In this document: positions 47,159 to 57,591 of the stretch, piece after piece | How positions within the stretch are numbered: position 1 is the first letter of the stretch | Layout: the number at the start of each line of letters is the position of its first letter | NCBI GenBank assembly: GCA_945861715.1 | Contig: CAMAVK010000001.1 | Span: forward strand, 310,001-374,000 | Direction of reading: 5' to 3' | DNA: 64,000 nt | From: Candidatus Woesearchaeota archaeon | GTDB taxonomy: Archaea; Nanobdellota; Nanobdellia; Woesearchaeales; GW2011-AR9 | Position numbers and translations under genes: made by a program | Notes under the pieces: model-generated | What the model saw: the letters and a program-made list of their open reading frames with translations, nothing else | What the model was told of the DNA's origin: nothing | The model's database searches: none

Positions 47159-47764
47159 TCATATTCTCCCTTCCAGATTAATTATTTCGATAGCTCTGTA
47201 TCTTCCACTTGCTTCTCCAACAAGGAATGCATCACAATTCTGTGCATTTTTTCCCAAGACTGCAGCAATGGTCGGCTGATGTGTAACAATCACCGCAAGA
47301 CCTTCTTCTTCTTTGTGATTTTGCATCCACCGCCTAACATCATCTCCTTCGTACAACTTACCTTCTTCTAATATACCACCAGTCACTCTGGAAATAGCAC
47401 GAGCAGTTACCTCAGTTCTCAAGCTTTGATTGTAAGCAATAGTAATTCCCGTGTAACCTGTTGATAGTTGCTTAATTCGTGTAGCCGCTACAAGTAATCT
47501 ATTTGGTCTCACCGGAGCCATTTCAACACCTTCCTCAAGAGCCTTTTTTTCATTTGCTAAACGTTGTTCATCCCTTAATCTTGCAAATTCAATTACTTCA
47601 TCATGTACATAATGTTCTCTAGGATCAACTAATACACTCGCCATTCTCTCAACAATTTGTTTATAATCAAGCGAATTTTTTCTTAGTTTTCCTATTTTTT
47701 CAATTTGGTCGTAAATATGGTCAAATCTATCTTCGTTCTCGTGTCTCATGAGTATGTATTGCAT
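47159..47764 (-). CDS. Histidine phosphatase superfamily protein
   Basis: QYILMRHENED (RH motif) and LAVIVTHQPTIAAVLG (C-terminal catalytic His). Confidence 0.65.
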   Translation of the reverse strand: MQYILMRHENEDRFDHIYDQIEKIGKLRKNSLDYKQIVERMASVLVDPREHYVHDEVIEFARLRDEQRLANEKKALEEGVEMAPVRPNRLLVAATRIKQLSTGYTGITIAYNQSLRTEVTARAISRVTGGILEEGKLYEGDDVRRWMQNHKEEEGLAVIVTHQPTIAAVLGKNAQNCDAFLVGEASGRYRAIEIINLEGRI

Positions 47765-47995
47765 TTCTATATTCCTCCATCTACCTCAAACCACATTTTT
47801 TATTTCTAAATAAGAAAAAAGAAAATTTATTGTGTTTGTCATGTTCATTCATCTCCTTTTTTTCATCATCCTTTTTTCTCATTATTTCTTGTCTTTCTCA
47901 CTATCCAGTAACATCTAAGAACTACTTAAAGAATCACTCTCCAAAAATGGAGGAGAAAGAACAAAACTTAAATACCCCCCAATCATAAAACCCAG

Positions 47996-48715
47996 ATGGA
48001 CACACAAATCCTCGAAGACATAGGTCTCACAAATGCCGAAATCAAAGTCTACCTCACTCTCTTAGAACTTGGTTCAAGCACAGCAGGCCCCATCATCGAA
48101 AAATCAAATCTCCAAAGCTCCGTCGCCCACATGACCTTAATCAAGCTCGCAGCCAAGGGATTCATAACCAGCATTCAGGAAGGCAAACGACATCACTACC
48201 AAGCAACCAACCCGAGTAACATCATCAACTTCATCAATGAAAAAAAAGAAAAATTCGAACAACTCCTACCCGAACTTCTCATAAAACAACAGCACGCCAA
48301 ACAAAAACCAGAAGTAACACTTTACCGCGGAATCAAAGGAATAAAAGAACTCCTTCTCGAACTTCTCAACGCTGGAGGAAATGAACACCACACATTCGGC
48401 TCATCAAAAAAATCACTCCTCCTAGGCGAAGCCTGGTGGGTACAATATCATAAAGACCGCGCAAAAAAGAGAGTCAAAGCAAAACTACTCTTCAACGAAT
48501 CCCTAAAAAAATGGAAAGCAGAAACTAAATACCCTCTCACCGAAGTCAAATACACAAAGCAAGGATTCGAACCTCTCACCGAAACCATCATCCGAAACGA
48601 CAAAGTAGGAATCATCATCTGGACAGACAACCCCATTGGCACATTAATCCACCAAAAAGAAGCAGCACAGTCGTATGAGCAATTCTTCCAACTCCTGTGG
48701 ACCAATCAAAAATAA
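47996..48715 (+). CDS. TrmB-family transcriptional regulator
   Basis: LEDIGLTNAEIKVYLTLLELGSSTAGPIIEKSNLQSSVAHMTLIKLAAKGFI, TrmB N-terminal HTH. Confidence 0.85.
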   Translation: MDTQILEDIGLTNAEIKVYLTLLELGSSTAGPIIEKSNLQSSVAHMTLIKLAAKGFITSIQEGKRHHYQATNPSNIINFINEKKEKFEQLLPELLIKQQHAKQKPEVTLYRGIKGIKELLLELLNAGGNEHHTFGSSKKSLLLGEAWWVQYHKDRAKKRVKAKLLFNESLKKWKAETKYPLTEVKYTKQGFEPLTETIIRNDKVGIIIWTDNPIGTLIHQKEAAQSYEQFFQLLWTNQK

Positions 48716-48789
48716 CATCCCCTAATCAACAAACTCCCCCCTATTACCCGACATAACCTTTAATAACTCCAAAACCATTTCAAACTGTA

Positions 48790-49146
48790 ATGATCCACAA
48801 ATTTCGAAAGCTCATCTCCGCACTATGTTATTTTCTCGTCGGAATCATATGGTATTTAATCGATGAAGACGCAAAAAAGGATCCCCAAATACAATTTCAC
48901 GCACACCAAGGCACCGTATTTCTCATTGCTGCATTAATCTATGGAATTATCTTCACCATTTTAATGACCATCGTCACCGTCATCTTTTCATTAATCCCAG
49001 TTATCGGACCAATCATAATCACTATAATCGGTCTCCTGAGATTCGTTCCATTAATCTTTGCCATCATTGGGGTACTTAACGCCATCCAAGAAAAAGAAAA
49101 AGAATTACCTATTATCGGCCACTACGCTAAAAAATTAGACTTTTAA
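48790..49146 (+). CDS. DUF4870/Tic20-like small membrane protein
   Basis: YFLVGIIWYLIDEDAKKDPQIQFHAHQGTVFLIAALIYGIIF...IGLLRFVPLIFAIIGVLNAIQEKEKELPIIGHYAKKL. Confidence 0.65.
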   Translation: MIHKFRKLISALCYFLVGIIWYLIDEDAKKDPQIQFHAHQGTVFLIAALIYGIIFTILMTIVTVIFSLIPVIGPIIITIIGLLRFVPLIFAIIGVLNAIQEKEKELPIIGHYAKKLDF

Positions 49147-49222
49147 ATTATCAACTTTAAATCCTACCTTAAACCTTTTTAACGTGACGTAACCTTTATT
49201 AATCACATCCACAGCTCCCCTT

Positions 49223-50515
49223 ATGGTGGATGCTAAAAAAAAGAAAATAGTCTCAATAATATTCTTACTTTGTAGTATTTCCGCTGCAATCTCCCTCACT
49301 ATAACAATTCTCAATCAGACTGATTTTAGTTCAGGAACATTTACGAGTACTTTTTTCAACACAACATCGGGAGCGCTAGAGTTAAACCGTACTGTTTTCA
49401 CCGGAAATTATAGCTCTCAAGTATTTGATGCAGGCTCAAGTTCAAGTTGGTATTCCCTAAGTTGGACACCCGATCGATGCATTCAATGTGAACTAGCAGA
49501 CAATCAAACCGTAGAAACAGGATATTCCATAGTTACCAACATGACTGGAAACGTTCTTCTCATGCATTTCAACAACAATTCAGCGCAAGGAGAAAACTCC
49601 ACATTATTCAAAGACTATTCTCTGATGGGAAACAACGGAACCTGCGCAGCACAATCCTGTCCAAGCCATAATCTCACCGGAAGGTTCAATCAAGCATACA
49701 CATTCGACGGAAAAGATGACAACATCACTCTAGGGGACACACTCGAATCAACCATAAATGGTAATCATACCATCGCAGTGTGGATATATCCTACTGCCAA
49801 TGCGTCTGAAACCATCATCGATAAATATAATCCCACCTCCGGTAAGCGACAGTGGGGAGTAACATATCGTGGAGATTTCATTATGAGCCGTTATGGTGCG
49901 CTCAATGGTGCTACATACCGACAATATGTTACAGATACGGATAATTTTCCCATCAGAAATTGGTATCATGTTGTTCTCGTAGCAGATCCAGCTAATGATA
50001 TTTACCATTTCTACCTCAACGGGACAGAAATTTCTGGCTCTGAAGCAGGTACCGGAAATATCACCTTAGTGCCAGACTCAAATGAACCAACCAGGATTGG
50101 TTCGGGTGGCGGATTAAACGACTACAATTTCAACGGAACCATGGACGAAATCGCCATTTGGAACAGAACCCTAAGCGCTCAAGAAATATCAGATTTATAT
50201 GCCCGCGGAGCAATGTATCTCAATTTTTCTGTCCAGTCATGCGATGATGCATCTTGTTCGGGTGAATCATATACCGCTCTCACCAACTCACCCGGTCAAA
50301 CAAGTCAAACCCTCTCCCTAACGACTAATCGCTATATACAGTTTAAAGCATTCCTAACCACCGAGAGTCTTTCAATTACGCCAAAACTCTACAACGTCAC
50401 AATCACCTACAGTGAAACATATGTCCCTCCAGTACCTGAGTGGAGCACAGTTGCTATGATTCTCATTCTAACTATCTCTTTGACGGGATTTTATTTCATA
50501 TCTAAACAGAATTAG
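49223..50515 (+). CDS. Cell-surface LamG/concanavalin-like domain protein with C-terminal PEF-CTERM-like tail
   Basis: GNVLLMHFNNNSA...NLTGRFNQAYTFDGKDDNITLGDTLESTINGNHTIAVWIYPTANAS...MDEIAIWNRTLSAQEISDLY; tail VPEWSTVAMILILTISLTGFYFISKQN. Confidence 0.85.
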   Translation: MVDAKKKKIVSIIFLLCSISAAISLTITILNQTDFSSGTFTSTFFNTTSGALELNRTVFTGNYSSQVFDAGSSSSWYSLSWTPDRCIQCELADNQTVETGYSIVTNMTGNVLLMHFNNNSAQGENSTLFKDYSLMGNNGTCAAQSCPSHNLTGRFNQAYTFDGKDDNITLGDTLESTINGNHTIAVWIYPTANASETIIDKYNPTSGKRQWGVTYRGDFIMSRYGALNGATYRQYVTDTDNFPIRNWYHVVLVADPANDIYHFYLNGTEISGSEAGTGNITLVPDSNEPTRIGSGGGLNDYNFNGTMDEIAIWNRTLSAQEISDLYARGAMYLNFSVQSCDDASCSGESYTALTNSPGQTSQTLSLTTNRYIQFKAFLTTESLSITPKLYNVTITYSETYVPPVPEWSTVAMILILTISLTGFYFISKQN

Positions 50516-50615
50516 AACGACAATTATTTTTTACTCTCAACCTGAAATACACAAAAATAGAAGTATAAACTTCTCTTAACAAGGCCGCCAAAAGAATCCT
50601 ACACACACAAAAGCC

Positions 50616-52394
50616 CTAGCTATAATACCATCTATTCTCAGCTCGCTGTTCTCTATCCTTAACCGACCCGAGTTTATTAATTCGTGGTCGTCTCGAACCC
50701 ATATCACGACGAAGAGTGATATCCAACTCCGTAAGAAACTTATTCATTCCTTCTTCCATCTTAAATGGACCACTCACCATTCCGTTACGCGCTGGTGTCC
50801 CCGTAAACACCATCAATTTATCCGCCACATAATCTAAAAACATCAAATCGTGATCAATAATTAAAATCGTCATGTCTCTCTCAAATGCAAGAGTCTTAAT
50901 CATCTTTGAAATAATCAATCGCTGTTCTACATCAAGATATGCCGATGGCTCATCAAGTAAAAACAATTCAGCATCTTGTGATAAACAATGTGCAATAGCC
51001 ACACGTTGAAGCTGACCCCCAGATAAAGAACTAAGCTTTTGATCAAACAATCGTTCAATATCAAGCGGTTTAATAATCGAATGAGGATACTTCTCAATTG
51101 CGATACCTAAAAATTCCAACACTGTAACATCTGATGTTGTCTCTAAATATTGGGGTTTGTACGCAACCGTACAAGTCGAACTAAACGATCCAGAATCTGC
51201 CTTTTCAATTCCTGCGAGCATTTTCATAAATGTCGTCTTACCAATACCATTTTCTCCTAGAATACCAATGATCTCCCCCTTATACAAAACTCCGGGTGCA
51301 GCACCAAGTGTAAAATGACCAAGCTCTTTTGAAAGATCCGTCCACGCAACAAGTTCTAGTCGAACGCCTTTATGTGTATCGACTACTTTCTCAAATTTAA
51401 GCGGATGTGATCTAAACCGAACGTTCTCCTCTTTCAAATAGCCTTCAAGAAACGAGTTAATACCTTCTCGTGTAGTCTTAACTCCTGATACAACTCCAAA
51501 CGCCCCTTCAAACCCATACATAATATTCAAAGAATCCGTCATAAAATCAAGTATAATTAAATCGTGTTCAATTGCCATCACGGACGTTGTATCTGTTGCA
51601 AGCGTGCGAACAAATCGTGCCATATTCACTCGCTGTTTAATATCAAGATATGAGCTTGGCTCATCAAGCAAGTACAAGTTTGCTTTCTTAAGTACTGCTG
51701 CAGCAATAGCAACACGTTGTAATTCTCCACCAGAAATTTTAGAAATATCAGTGTCCAGGAAGTGTCCCAGCTGTAACTCCAACACCACCGAATCCAATCG
51801 TTTATCTACATCAACTCGAGTCAGCAGTTCCCGAACTGTACCTGTTGCTTGTTTCGGAATCAAATCCACCTGCTGCGGCTTATATGATAATGTAATTTCA
51901 CCCTTATTCAACCGTTCAATGAATTTTTGTGTTTCAGTACCCTTAAAATATGCCACAACTTCCTTTGGCGTAGCCTCTTTAGTCCAATCACCCAAATTCG
52001 GTTTTATTTGACCTGCCATAACTCGAAGCGCAGTAGATTTACCAATACCATTTTTACCAAGAACCCCGGTTACTTGACCAAAAAGAGGTGCAGGAAGAGA
52101 ATACAATTCAAACATATTCTCTCCGTAGCGATGAATGGGATTCTTATTAAGAGTCTCAGGTAAATTAATAATTTCAATAGCTCCAAACGGACAGCGATTC
52201 GGACAAATTCCACAGCCCGTACACAAGTACTCATCAATGCGTGCTTTATGAAAGAGAGTATCTTCTGTAATACATTCAGACCCAGCACGATTCACGGGGC
52301 ACAATTTAGCACAAAGCAGATTACCACACTCCGTTGGGTGGCATTTTTCCTTATGAATAATTGCAATACGTTTACGCATACCTCTTGAAACCAC
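50616..52394 (-). CDS. ABCE1/Rli1 ribosome-recycling ATPase
   Basis: N-terminal Fe-S Cys motifs (CHPTECGNLLCAKLCPVNR, CTGCGICPNRCPFGAI), two ABC domains (GKNGIGKST, GENGIGKTT, SGGELQRVAIA, SGGQLQRVAIA). Confidence 0.96.
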   Translation of the reverse strand: MVSRGMRKRIAIIHKEKCHPTECGNLLCAKLCPVNRAGSECITEDTLFHKARIDEYLCTGCGICPNRCPFGAIEIINLPETLNKNPIHRYGENMFELYSLPAPLFGQVTGVLGKNGIGKSTALRVMAGQIKPNLGDWTKEATPKEVVAYFKGTETQKFIERLNKGEITLSYKPQQVDLIPKQATGTVRELLTRVDVDKRLDSVVLELQLGHFLDTDISKISGGELQRVAIAAAVLKKANLYLLDEPSSYLDIKQRVNMARFVRTLATDTTSVMAIEHDLIILDFMTDSLNIMYGFEGAFGVVSGVKTTREGINSFLEGYLKEENVRFRSHPLKFEKVVDTHKGVRLELVAWTDLSKELGHFTLGAAPGVLYKGEIIGILGENGIGKTTFMKMLAGIEKADSGSFSSTCTVAYKPQYLETTSDVTVLEFLGIAIEKYPHSIIKPLDIERLFDQKLSSLSGGQLQRVAIAHCLSQDAELFLLDEPSAYLDVEQRLIISKMIKTLAFERDMTILIIDHDLMFLDYVADKLMVFTGTPARNGMVSGPFKMEEGMNKFLTELDITLRRDMGSRRPRINKLGSVKDREQRAENRWYYS

Positions 52395-52457
52395 TCCCTT
52401 TTTTATATTACTTGTGGTGTTTTAGAACTTCCAGTAACAAAAAATCAATATACCTAC

Positions 52458-53603
52458 CTAACCATCAACGAGCAATCGTTCAAACTCACGAGTCAAAATA
52501 TCCACTGCTCCTGCAATATTATACTCCACATCCCCCGTTCGCAAACCACTCACTTCAAGCAGACTACCTCGGCGAAGATTACCTGGTCCTGTTTGTGCTT
52601 CAAGAAGAAAAGGTTTCCCCAAAGAATCAAAGCAAAAATCCAATCCACGAAGTACAGATCGAGAAGCCATAGCGCCAATATGTCGAGAAATAGCCGCAAC
52701 ATCACCACGTAAAGTGAAGTCATCCAAAACCCCATGCTTCCACAAATAGTCTACATTGCCTCTCATCAATATATCTAACGCTGTCTCATGGCATTTTTCC
52801 ATAGGTGTACACAGTGGAATTCTTTCTCGTGCTCCCAAAGCATTTGAACAAATTAAATCTTGGGTATGATAAAATAAAAATGATCCTAGGATACTATCAC
52901 CAAAGGTGAGAACACGTAGTGAACATGGATACAATCCACCATCCTCAACACGTTTCTGTGCCACCACTGCATCTTTTCCGTATGCCAAAAAGCGTTCTGC
53001 ACTATCAATAAAGTGAACGCCTAAGCTTCGATGTTTACCTTCCTCTTTTAAAATAAATCCATCATGGTTAGAATGAAATTTTTCAAGTAAAGTTTTATAG
53101 GTCCAGTTGGGAAGTTCAGAACGTAAAACACTTTCAGGAATACACACTTCTTCTTCTCGCATTCTCTCAATAAATGATATCTTTTTCTCCACGCTACCAA
53201 CATAAGACCGAGAACTGTTACTTTGTATAGACCCCCAATAGTTATCGAAAAGGCAAGTATCGATTTCTTCCATAACCAGGTCAACCATCTCCCTCTCTTG
53301 GCTTCCAAGAACCTTTCCTCTTCCTGAAAAGAATCTTCCTATCTCACAAAATAAACTCTCCTCATCAGAAATAATAATCTTGGGTTTAAAAGCCGAAATT
53401 TGTTGTGCAATAGTCAATGAATCCAATGACCCAACATATTCAGTTACCAGACCCTGCAGATCTAAATGTGCAATCGAAAATCCACACTCTTCTAATTTTT
53501 CTCCAACACGCAAGTAGACATCACCGTATGTATGTTGATGTGCAGCCGTAGTGTATGTAAACAAAATATCAGTCATAGGACTATTTCCCCCATCTATCAC
53601 CAA
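52458..53603 (-). CDS. ATP-grasp-like protein
   Basis: GFILKEEGKHRSLGVHFID...RGLDFCFDSLGKPFLLEAQTGPGN, ATP-grasp C-terminal pattern. Confidence 0.6.
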   Translation of the reverse strand: MVIDGGNSPMTDILFTYTTAAHQHTYGDVYLRVGEKLEECGFSIAHLDLQGLVTEYVGSLDSLTIAQQISAFKPKIIISDEESLFCEIGRFFSGRGKVLGSQEREMVDLVMEEIDTCLFDNYWGSIQSNSSRSYVGSVEKKISFIERMREEEVCIPESVLRSELPNWTYKTLLEKFHSNHDGFILKEEGKHRSLGVHFIDSAERFLAYGKDAVVAQKRVEDGGLYPCSLRVLTFGDSILGSFLFYHTQDLICSNALGARERIPLCTPMEKCHETALDILMRGNVDYLWKHGVLDDFTLRGDVAAISRHIGAMASRSVLRGLDFCFDSLGKPFLLEAQTGPGNLRRGSLLEVSGLRTGDVEYNIAGAVDILTREFERLLVDG

Positions 53604-53648
53604 AAGAAATTAAGTATCGAAAGAGCCAAAGGAAAAAAAATTTCTAAC

Positions 53649-53846
53649 CTAGCAAGCACGCCATTTAATCAATGCAACCACAATAAAACCAAGGCCAACA
53701 CCAATCATGCTCCCAATTTCAACTCTACCAAGCATGAGTCCTATACCAGTTGCAACAATAATTATACCTACAAACAGTAACCATGGATTAAAGGTGATAT
53801 TTGCCTTTTGTACTTTTACATCTTTGCCCGATTGAATCTTTGTCAT
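53649..53846 (-). CDS. Small two-TM membrane protein
   Basis: 65-aa ORF, NPWLLFVGIIIVATGIGLMLGRVEIGSMIGVGLGFIVVALIKW. Confidence 0.5.
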   Translation of the reverse strand: MTKIQSGKDVKVQKANITFNPWLLFVGIIIVATGIGLMLGRVEIGSMIGVGLGFIVVALIKWRAC

Positions 53847-53908
53847 GTATGTTTATCCATTCCTTAGTTTATAAACTCATCGTTTTACACCCTGACCATC
53901 CTAAACAA

Positions 53909-56353
53909 CTACATAACTCCTTTTCTTAAATTTCCCAATGTAACACCCTTCATTAAAAGTGTCGATGCCACTCGTTTTCCATGCAGCACATCCGCATAAT
54001 ACCGGACCACTCGTTCTGCCTCATATTCATCACGACGTCCATATCCCTTTCCATCCCCGCCTCCATTGCCTTGTTCACTCGTTTGTGTTAAATCAACAAA
54101 CAACATCGAAACTCCCGCATTCAACACCTCACGAGTATGCTGCAGCGTTCCAATCGTTCGAGAATACAACATCTCAATTGACGTACCATTTGGTCGAAGA
54201 GGAAATGTATAATTCATATTATCCGTAAGAGAAGAGTCCTCAAATTCCTCATTAAACGTCATAACAACCGGAGCACCATGGACATAATACAGTAATCTCT
54301 CCTTAAGTTTGAACGCTTTTAACTCATCCAAATTCAACTCAATCGATGCAATAGAAAATTCTCCATACTGAGCAAGCTGTACATCATTAAACACATTCAG
54401 TTGGTAGCCCAAGATAATCGTTGGCGCTTTATCTTTCTTCGAATAAGACAGCGATTGCAGCACATGCAACATCCCAACATTATTCACAATAACAAATTCC
54501 GGCCTAAACTCTTTAATTCGCTCTACTACCCGAATAACATCTGCATCGCGAAGAACCATCGGAGTATGTAACCCAAATATTCCGTGCGCGCTTCGAACGG
54601 AGGAACAAATGGCATGTACCTCGGAGTCAAACACACTGCTGTAGACAACCTGTGCCCCAGCTTTCACCGCGCTCGTTGCGTCTGTTGCAGAATATACTTG
54701 CACTTGTAGTCGAGGTATATCACCTCTTACCATTCGTTGTTGCTTTGCAGAAATAATCTTATCAACCACTCCTACTGGAACCACATTTTTAACCGCTAGA
54801 GTAGGGAAATAAGTATCAAAAATTCGACCCTCAATCTCTGAACGTAACGTTGTAAGGTCACTCTTAGGAATAAACGACTCATCCGTTTCCACAACAATCG
54901 AGCTCATCACACAATACTGAGATGAAAATTTACTCATCTCAACATCAATTTGACTCGAAGTAAATGGATGTTTTACTGCCTTTTGCGCAATCGTTGGAAG
55001 AGTAACAATAAGGCGTGACGATCTATCAACAACTCCCCTATATGTGGAAGGAACACTGGCCAAATCAACATCCATTTCCACCATCGTCGGCAATCCCTCT
55101 TTCACTACCACACGCAACGAAAATTCAACGCGTGACGGCAAATTAAAAATCTCTTCCCCAAATCGTTTCGTCGTAAGAAATACATTCGCACCATTTTGAA
55201 AACCATCCAACTCCAAAACAACCCTATCTCCTCGCGCACCCTTCAAAACAGGTTCACCATCTCGTAAAATGGTTTGAACATATCCCCCAGACATTTCTCC
55301 ATAGCAAACAAATCCTACTCCATCATTCACTTCAAGTTCGTGTTCTAATACCAACACACCTTGACGAACAATCCCAAGAGGAACTCCTCGACGTGTACCC
55401 ATGAGCGGGTCCACCATTTTCGTTTCACCTGAAAAATAGCCCGTGGTGAACTCACGATTAAATGCCATCTTAAGTGACGCAACATCCTGCGGAGTCACTG
55501 CCAGCTCACGCCCTGCAAGAACCGCATCAAGCGCCTTACGGTACGCTTTGGTTGTAATTGCCGTGTATTCGGCAGGTTTCATACGTCCTTCAATTTTAAT
55601 TGTAGAAACACCACTTTCAACAACCTCTTTGATTTGACCAAGAAGATTTAAGTCTCGAGCAGAAAGCAAGTAGGAGTCCCCATTGTATTGTTTACGACAG
55701 CTCGACGCACACATCCCACGATTGCCGGATCTCTTTCCAATAAGTGATGAAATTAAACATTGGCCGGAATAAGAGATACACAGATGCCCATGCACAAATG
55801 TTTCTAACCGAACTCCTGTGTTCCGTTTAAGCACCATAATCTCTTCTTTAGTAAGTTCACGAGCAAGAACAAATACATCAACATATCTTTTCCAATACTC
55901 AATCGACGCACTATTCATAATCGTTGACTGTGTCGATGCATGAACTTCAAGAGTTGGAAAATATTCTTTAACAATTGGTGCAAATGATAAATCCTGCAAA
56001 ATGACCGCATCAACATTAAATTGCGCTGCCTGCGCAAGTTGATTTAAAAACGGACCTACCTCTTGATTTTTCACAAGTGTATTTAAAGTCAAAAAAACCT
56101 TAACCCCACGTGAGTGAGCGTACTGCACTGCCCTCTTCAGCTCATCAGCGGTAAAATTATTTGCGAGTCGCCTAGCATTAAATAATTTAGATCCAAGATA
56201 AACAGCGTCCGCTCCAGCGCTCACCGCAGCCACAAGCGCCTCAGGTGAACCAACCGGGGATAGCAATTCTACCTTATGAGGGAGGCCAGTATTTTTGTTC
56301 TGAACTGCATCATGGAGATCTTTGCGTTGCCCAGATTTCATTAATAGTGACAT
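53909..56353 (-). CDS. Peptidase U32-family protein with C-terminal extension
   Basis: VELLSPVGSPEALVAAVSAGADAVYLGSKLFNARRLANNFT...ETFVHGHLCISYSGQCLISSLIGKRSGNRGMCASSCRKQY...TIKIEGRMKPAEYTAI. Confidence 0.9.
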   Translation of the reverse strand: MSLLMKSGQRKDLHDAVQNKNTGLPHKVELLSPVGSPEALVAAVSAGADAVYLGSKLFNARRLANNFTADELKRAVQYAHSRGVKVFLTLNTLVKNQEVGPFLNQLAQAAQFNVDAVILQDLSFAPIVKEYFPTLEVHASTQSTIMNSASIEYWKRYVDVFVLARELTKEEIMVLKRNTGVRLETFVHGHLCISYSGQCLISSLIGKRSGNRGMCASSCRKQYNGDSYLLSARDLNLLGQIKEVVESGVSTIKIEGRMKPAEYTAITTKAYRKALDAVLAGRELAVTPQDVASLKMAFNREFTTGYFSGETKMVDPLMGTRRGVPLGIVRQGVLVLEHELEVNDGVGFVCYGEMSGGYVQTILRDGEPVLKGARGDRVVLELDGFQNGANVFLTTKRFGEEIFNLPSRVEFSLRVVVKEGLPTMVEMDVDLASVPSTYRGVVDRSSRLIVTLPTIAQKAVKHPFTSSQIDVEMSKFSSQYCVMSSIVVETDESFIPKSDLTTLRSEIEGRIFDTYFPTLAVKNVVPVGVVDKIISAKQQRMVRGDIPRLQVQVYSATDATSAVKAGAQVVYSSVFDSEVHAICSSVRSAHGIFGLHTPMVLRDADVIRVVERIKEFRPEFVIVNNVGMLHVLQSLSYSKKDKAPTIILGYQLNVFNDVQLAQYGEFSIASIELNLDELKAFKLKERLLYYVHGAPVVMTFNEEFEDSSLTDNMNYTFPLRPNGTSIEMLYSRTIGTLQHTREVLNAGVSMLFVDLTQTSEQGNGGGDGKGYGRRDEYEAERVVRYYADVLHGKRVASTLLMKGVTLGNLRKGVM

Positions 56354-56505
56354 AGTACTCTTTTTCTCACTATTATTCTTAAATATAACGCCTCAAGTAT
56401 ATCAATCAAATACCCGCGCCCTTCTTCCTCCCCTCAACCAAACCTGCCATCCATTTTCGAATGTAAACAATAAGTCTTTTAAATAGCTCATCCATTCTAC
56501 CCTTT

Positions 56506-56850
56506 ATGAGCATACTATTCAAAACCTACAACGGCACCCCTCAACTTCACATATACCAAGAAATATGGCAAGTACAAAGCAAAATTCAACTAGATGATAT
56601 TTTAAGACTTTTATCCAAAAAAGAGTTAATGAAAGTAAGTTTAAAACCATGCGAGTCCGGTATAGACGTAGAGATGAATGGCGTTATCATTGATTGTGCT
56701 GATACTCGTGATTTAAAAGAGAAGTTTTCCATGCTCGCCGACTTAAAAGATCGCTTTCAAAAGAAACTAGAACAAAAAGATTTACCAAAACATATTAAGA
56801 AAAGGGCTCCAGCCAAAGCACCGACCACAAGAGCATCTCCAAGGAAATAA
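56506..56850 (+). CDS. Hypothetical protein
   Basis: 114-aa ORF with basic tail. Confidence 0.5.
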   Translation: MSILFKTYNGTPQLHIYQEIWQVQSKIQLDDILRLLSKKELMKVSLKPCESGIDVEMNGVIIDCADTRDLKEKFSMLADLKDRFQKKLEQKDLPKHIKKRAPAKAPTTRASPRK

Positions 56851-56892
56851 ATTTATTTATCCAACGCATCTTCTCATCTATGGTGATCATAG

Positions 56893-57363
56893 ATGTATAA
56901 TTTAAAAACTGCCGGAGGATCTTTTAAAGGTACTATCGGTGAATGTCTCTTTAAGATAGCGAATAATGATGCTATCGTGACTAAATTCTTTAATAAGCAA
57001 AAATATTTTACTATCTTTGGCAATTACTTTACTCCACCGCAAAGACTTTTTCTAGAGAGCAATTGGTATTCCATTGATGCCATTGAAATAGTGAAGGGCG
57101 CTCAATCTCCCCGGATAATCAATCTCTTCGAAATAAAAACCAGAAACAAATATCCTTACGAAGTTAAATTCAAACCAAAAATGACGTTAAATACTCATTT
57201 ATTGTACAACCAAGCAAAAGAATTAAACTTTCAGATAAACTTAGCAACAGTCTGGCTTCTTGATAATTGGAATTATTCTATTGAAATAAGTGATTTTTCT
57301 AAAGAAAATTATTGCCTTGACAAACCAAAAGAATACGATGCGCGGGGCTCACAAAATAAATAG
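56893..57363 (+). CDS. Hypothetical protein, possible PD-(D/E)XK-type nuclease
   Basis: WYSIDAIEIVKGAQSPRIINLFEIKTRNKYPYEVKFKP: D...ExK-like pattern. Ends next to the tRNA-Gln 3' end. Confidence 0.45.
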   Translation: MYNLKTAGGSFKGTIGECLFKIANNDAIVTKFFNKQKYFTIFGNYFTPPQRLFLESNWYSIDAIEIVKGAQSPRIINLFEIKTRNKYPYEVKFKPKMTLNTHLLYNQAKELNFQINLATVWLLDNWNYSIEISDFSKENYCLDKPKEYDARGSQNK

Positions 57364-57450
57364 TAGCCCCGCGCGGATTCGAACCGCGGTCAAAGCCTGT
57401 CCTTTCATAGATCCAAAGGGCTCTATGCTAGTCCACTACACCACGGGGCT
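57364..57450 (-). tRNA. tRNA-Gln(UUG) with a 14-nt intron at 37/38
   Basis: Reverse strand AGCCCCG...CGGGGCTA; T arm CCGCG-GTTCGAATC-CGCG; anticodon stem GAGCC/GGCTT; CTTTGG|ATCTATGAAAGGAC|A with CTTT/AAGG central helix and GGA and ACA bulges. Confidence 0.85.
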
Positions 57451-57591
57451 GTTAAGTTCTGTTCTTCGAATGGCTATTTATAAAATTTTGGGTAAGTTTA
57501 GATATCTATCTCATCCAGACGGCCCCCTCCCAATTTTGACCTAAATCCCACCTTCGAAACCTATATATAGGGAAAATACTGTTTCAGTCCT

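Noticed and set aside
48555-48580. GGATTCGAACC resembling a tRNA T-arm
   Set aside because: Lies within the TrmB-like coding sequence and has no matching acceptor, D or anticodon arms.
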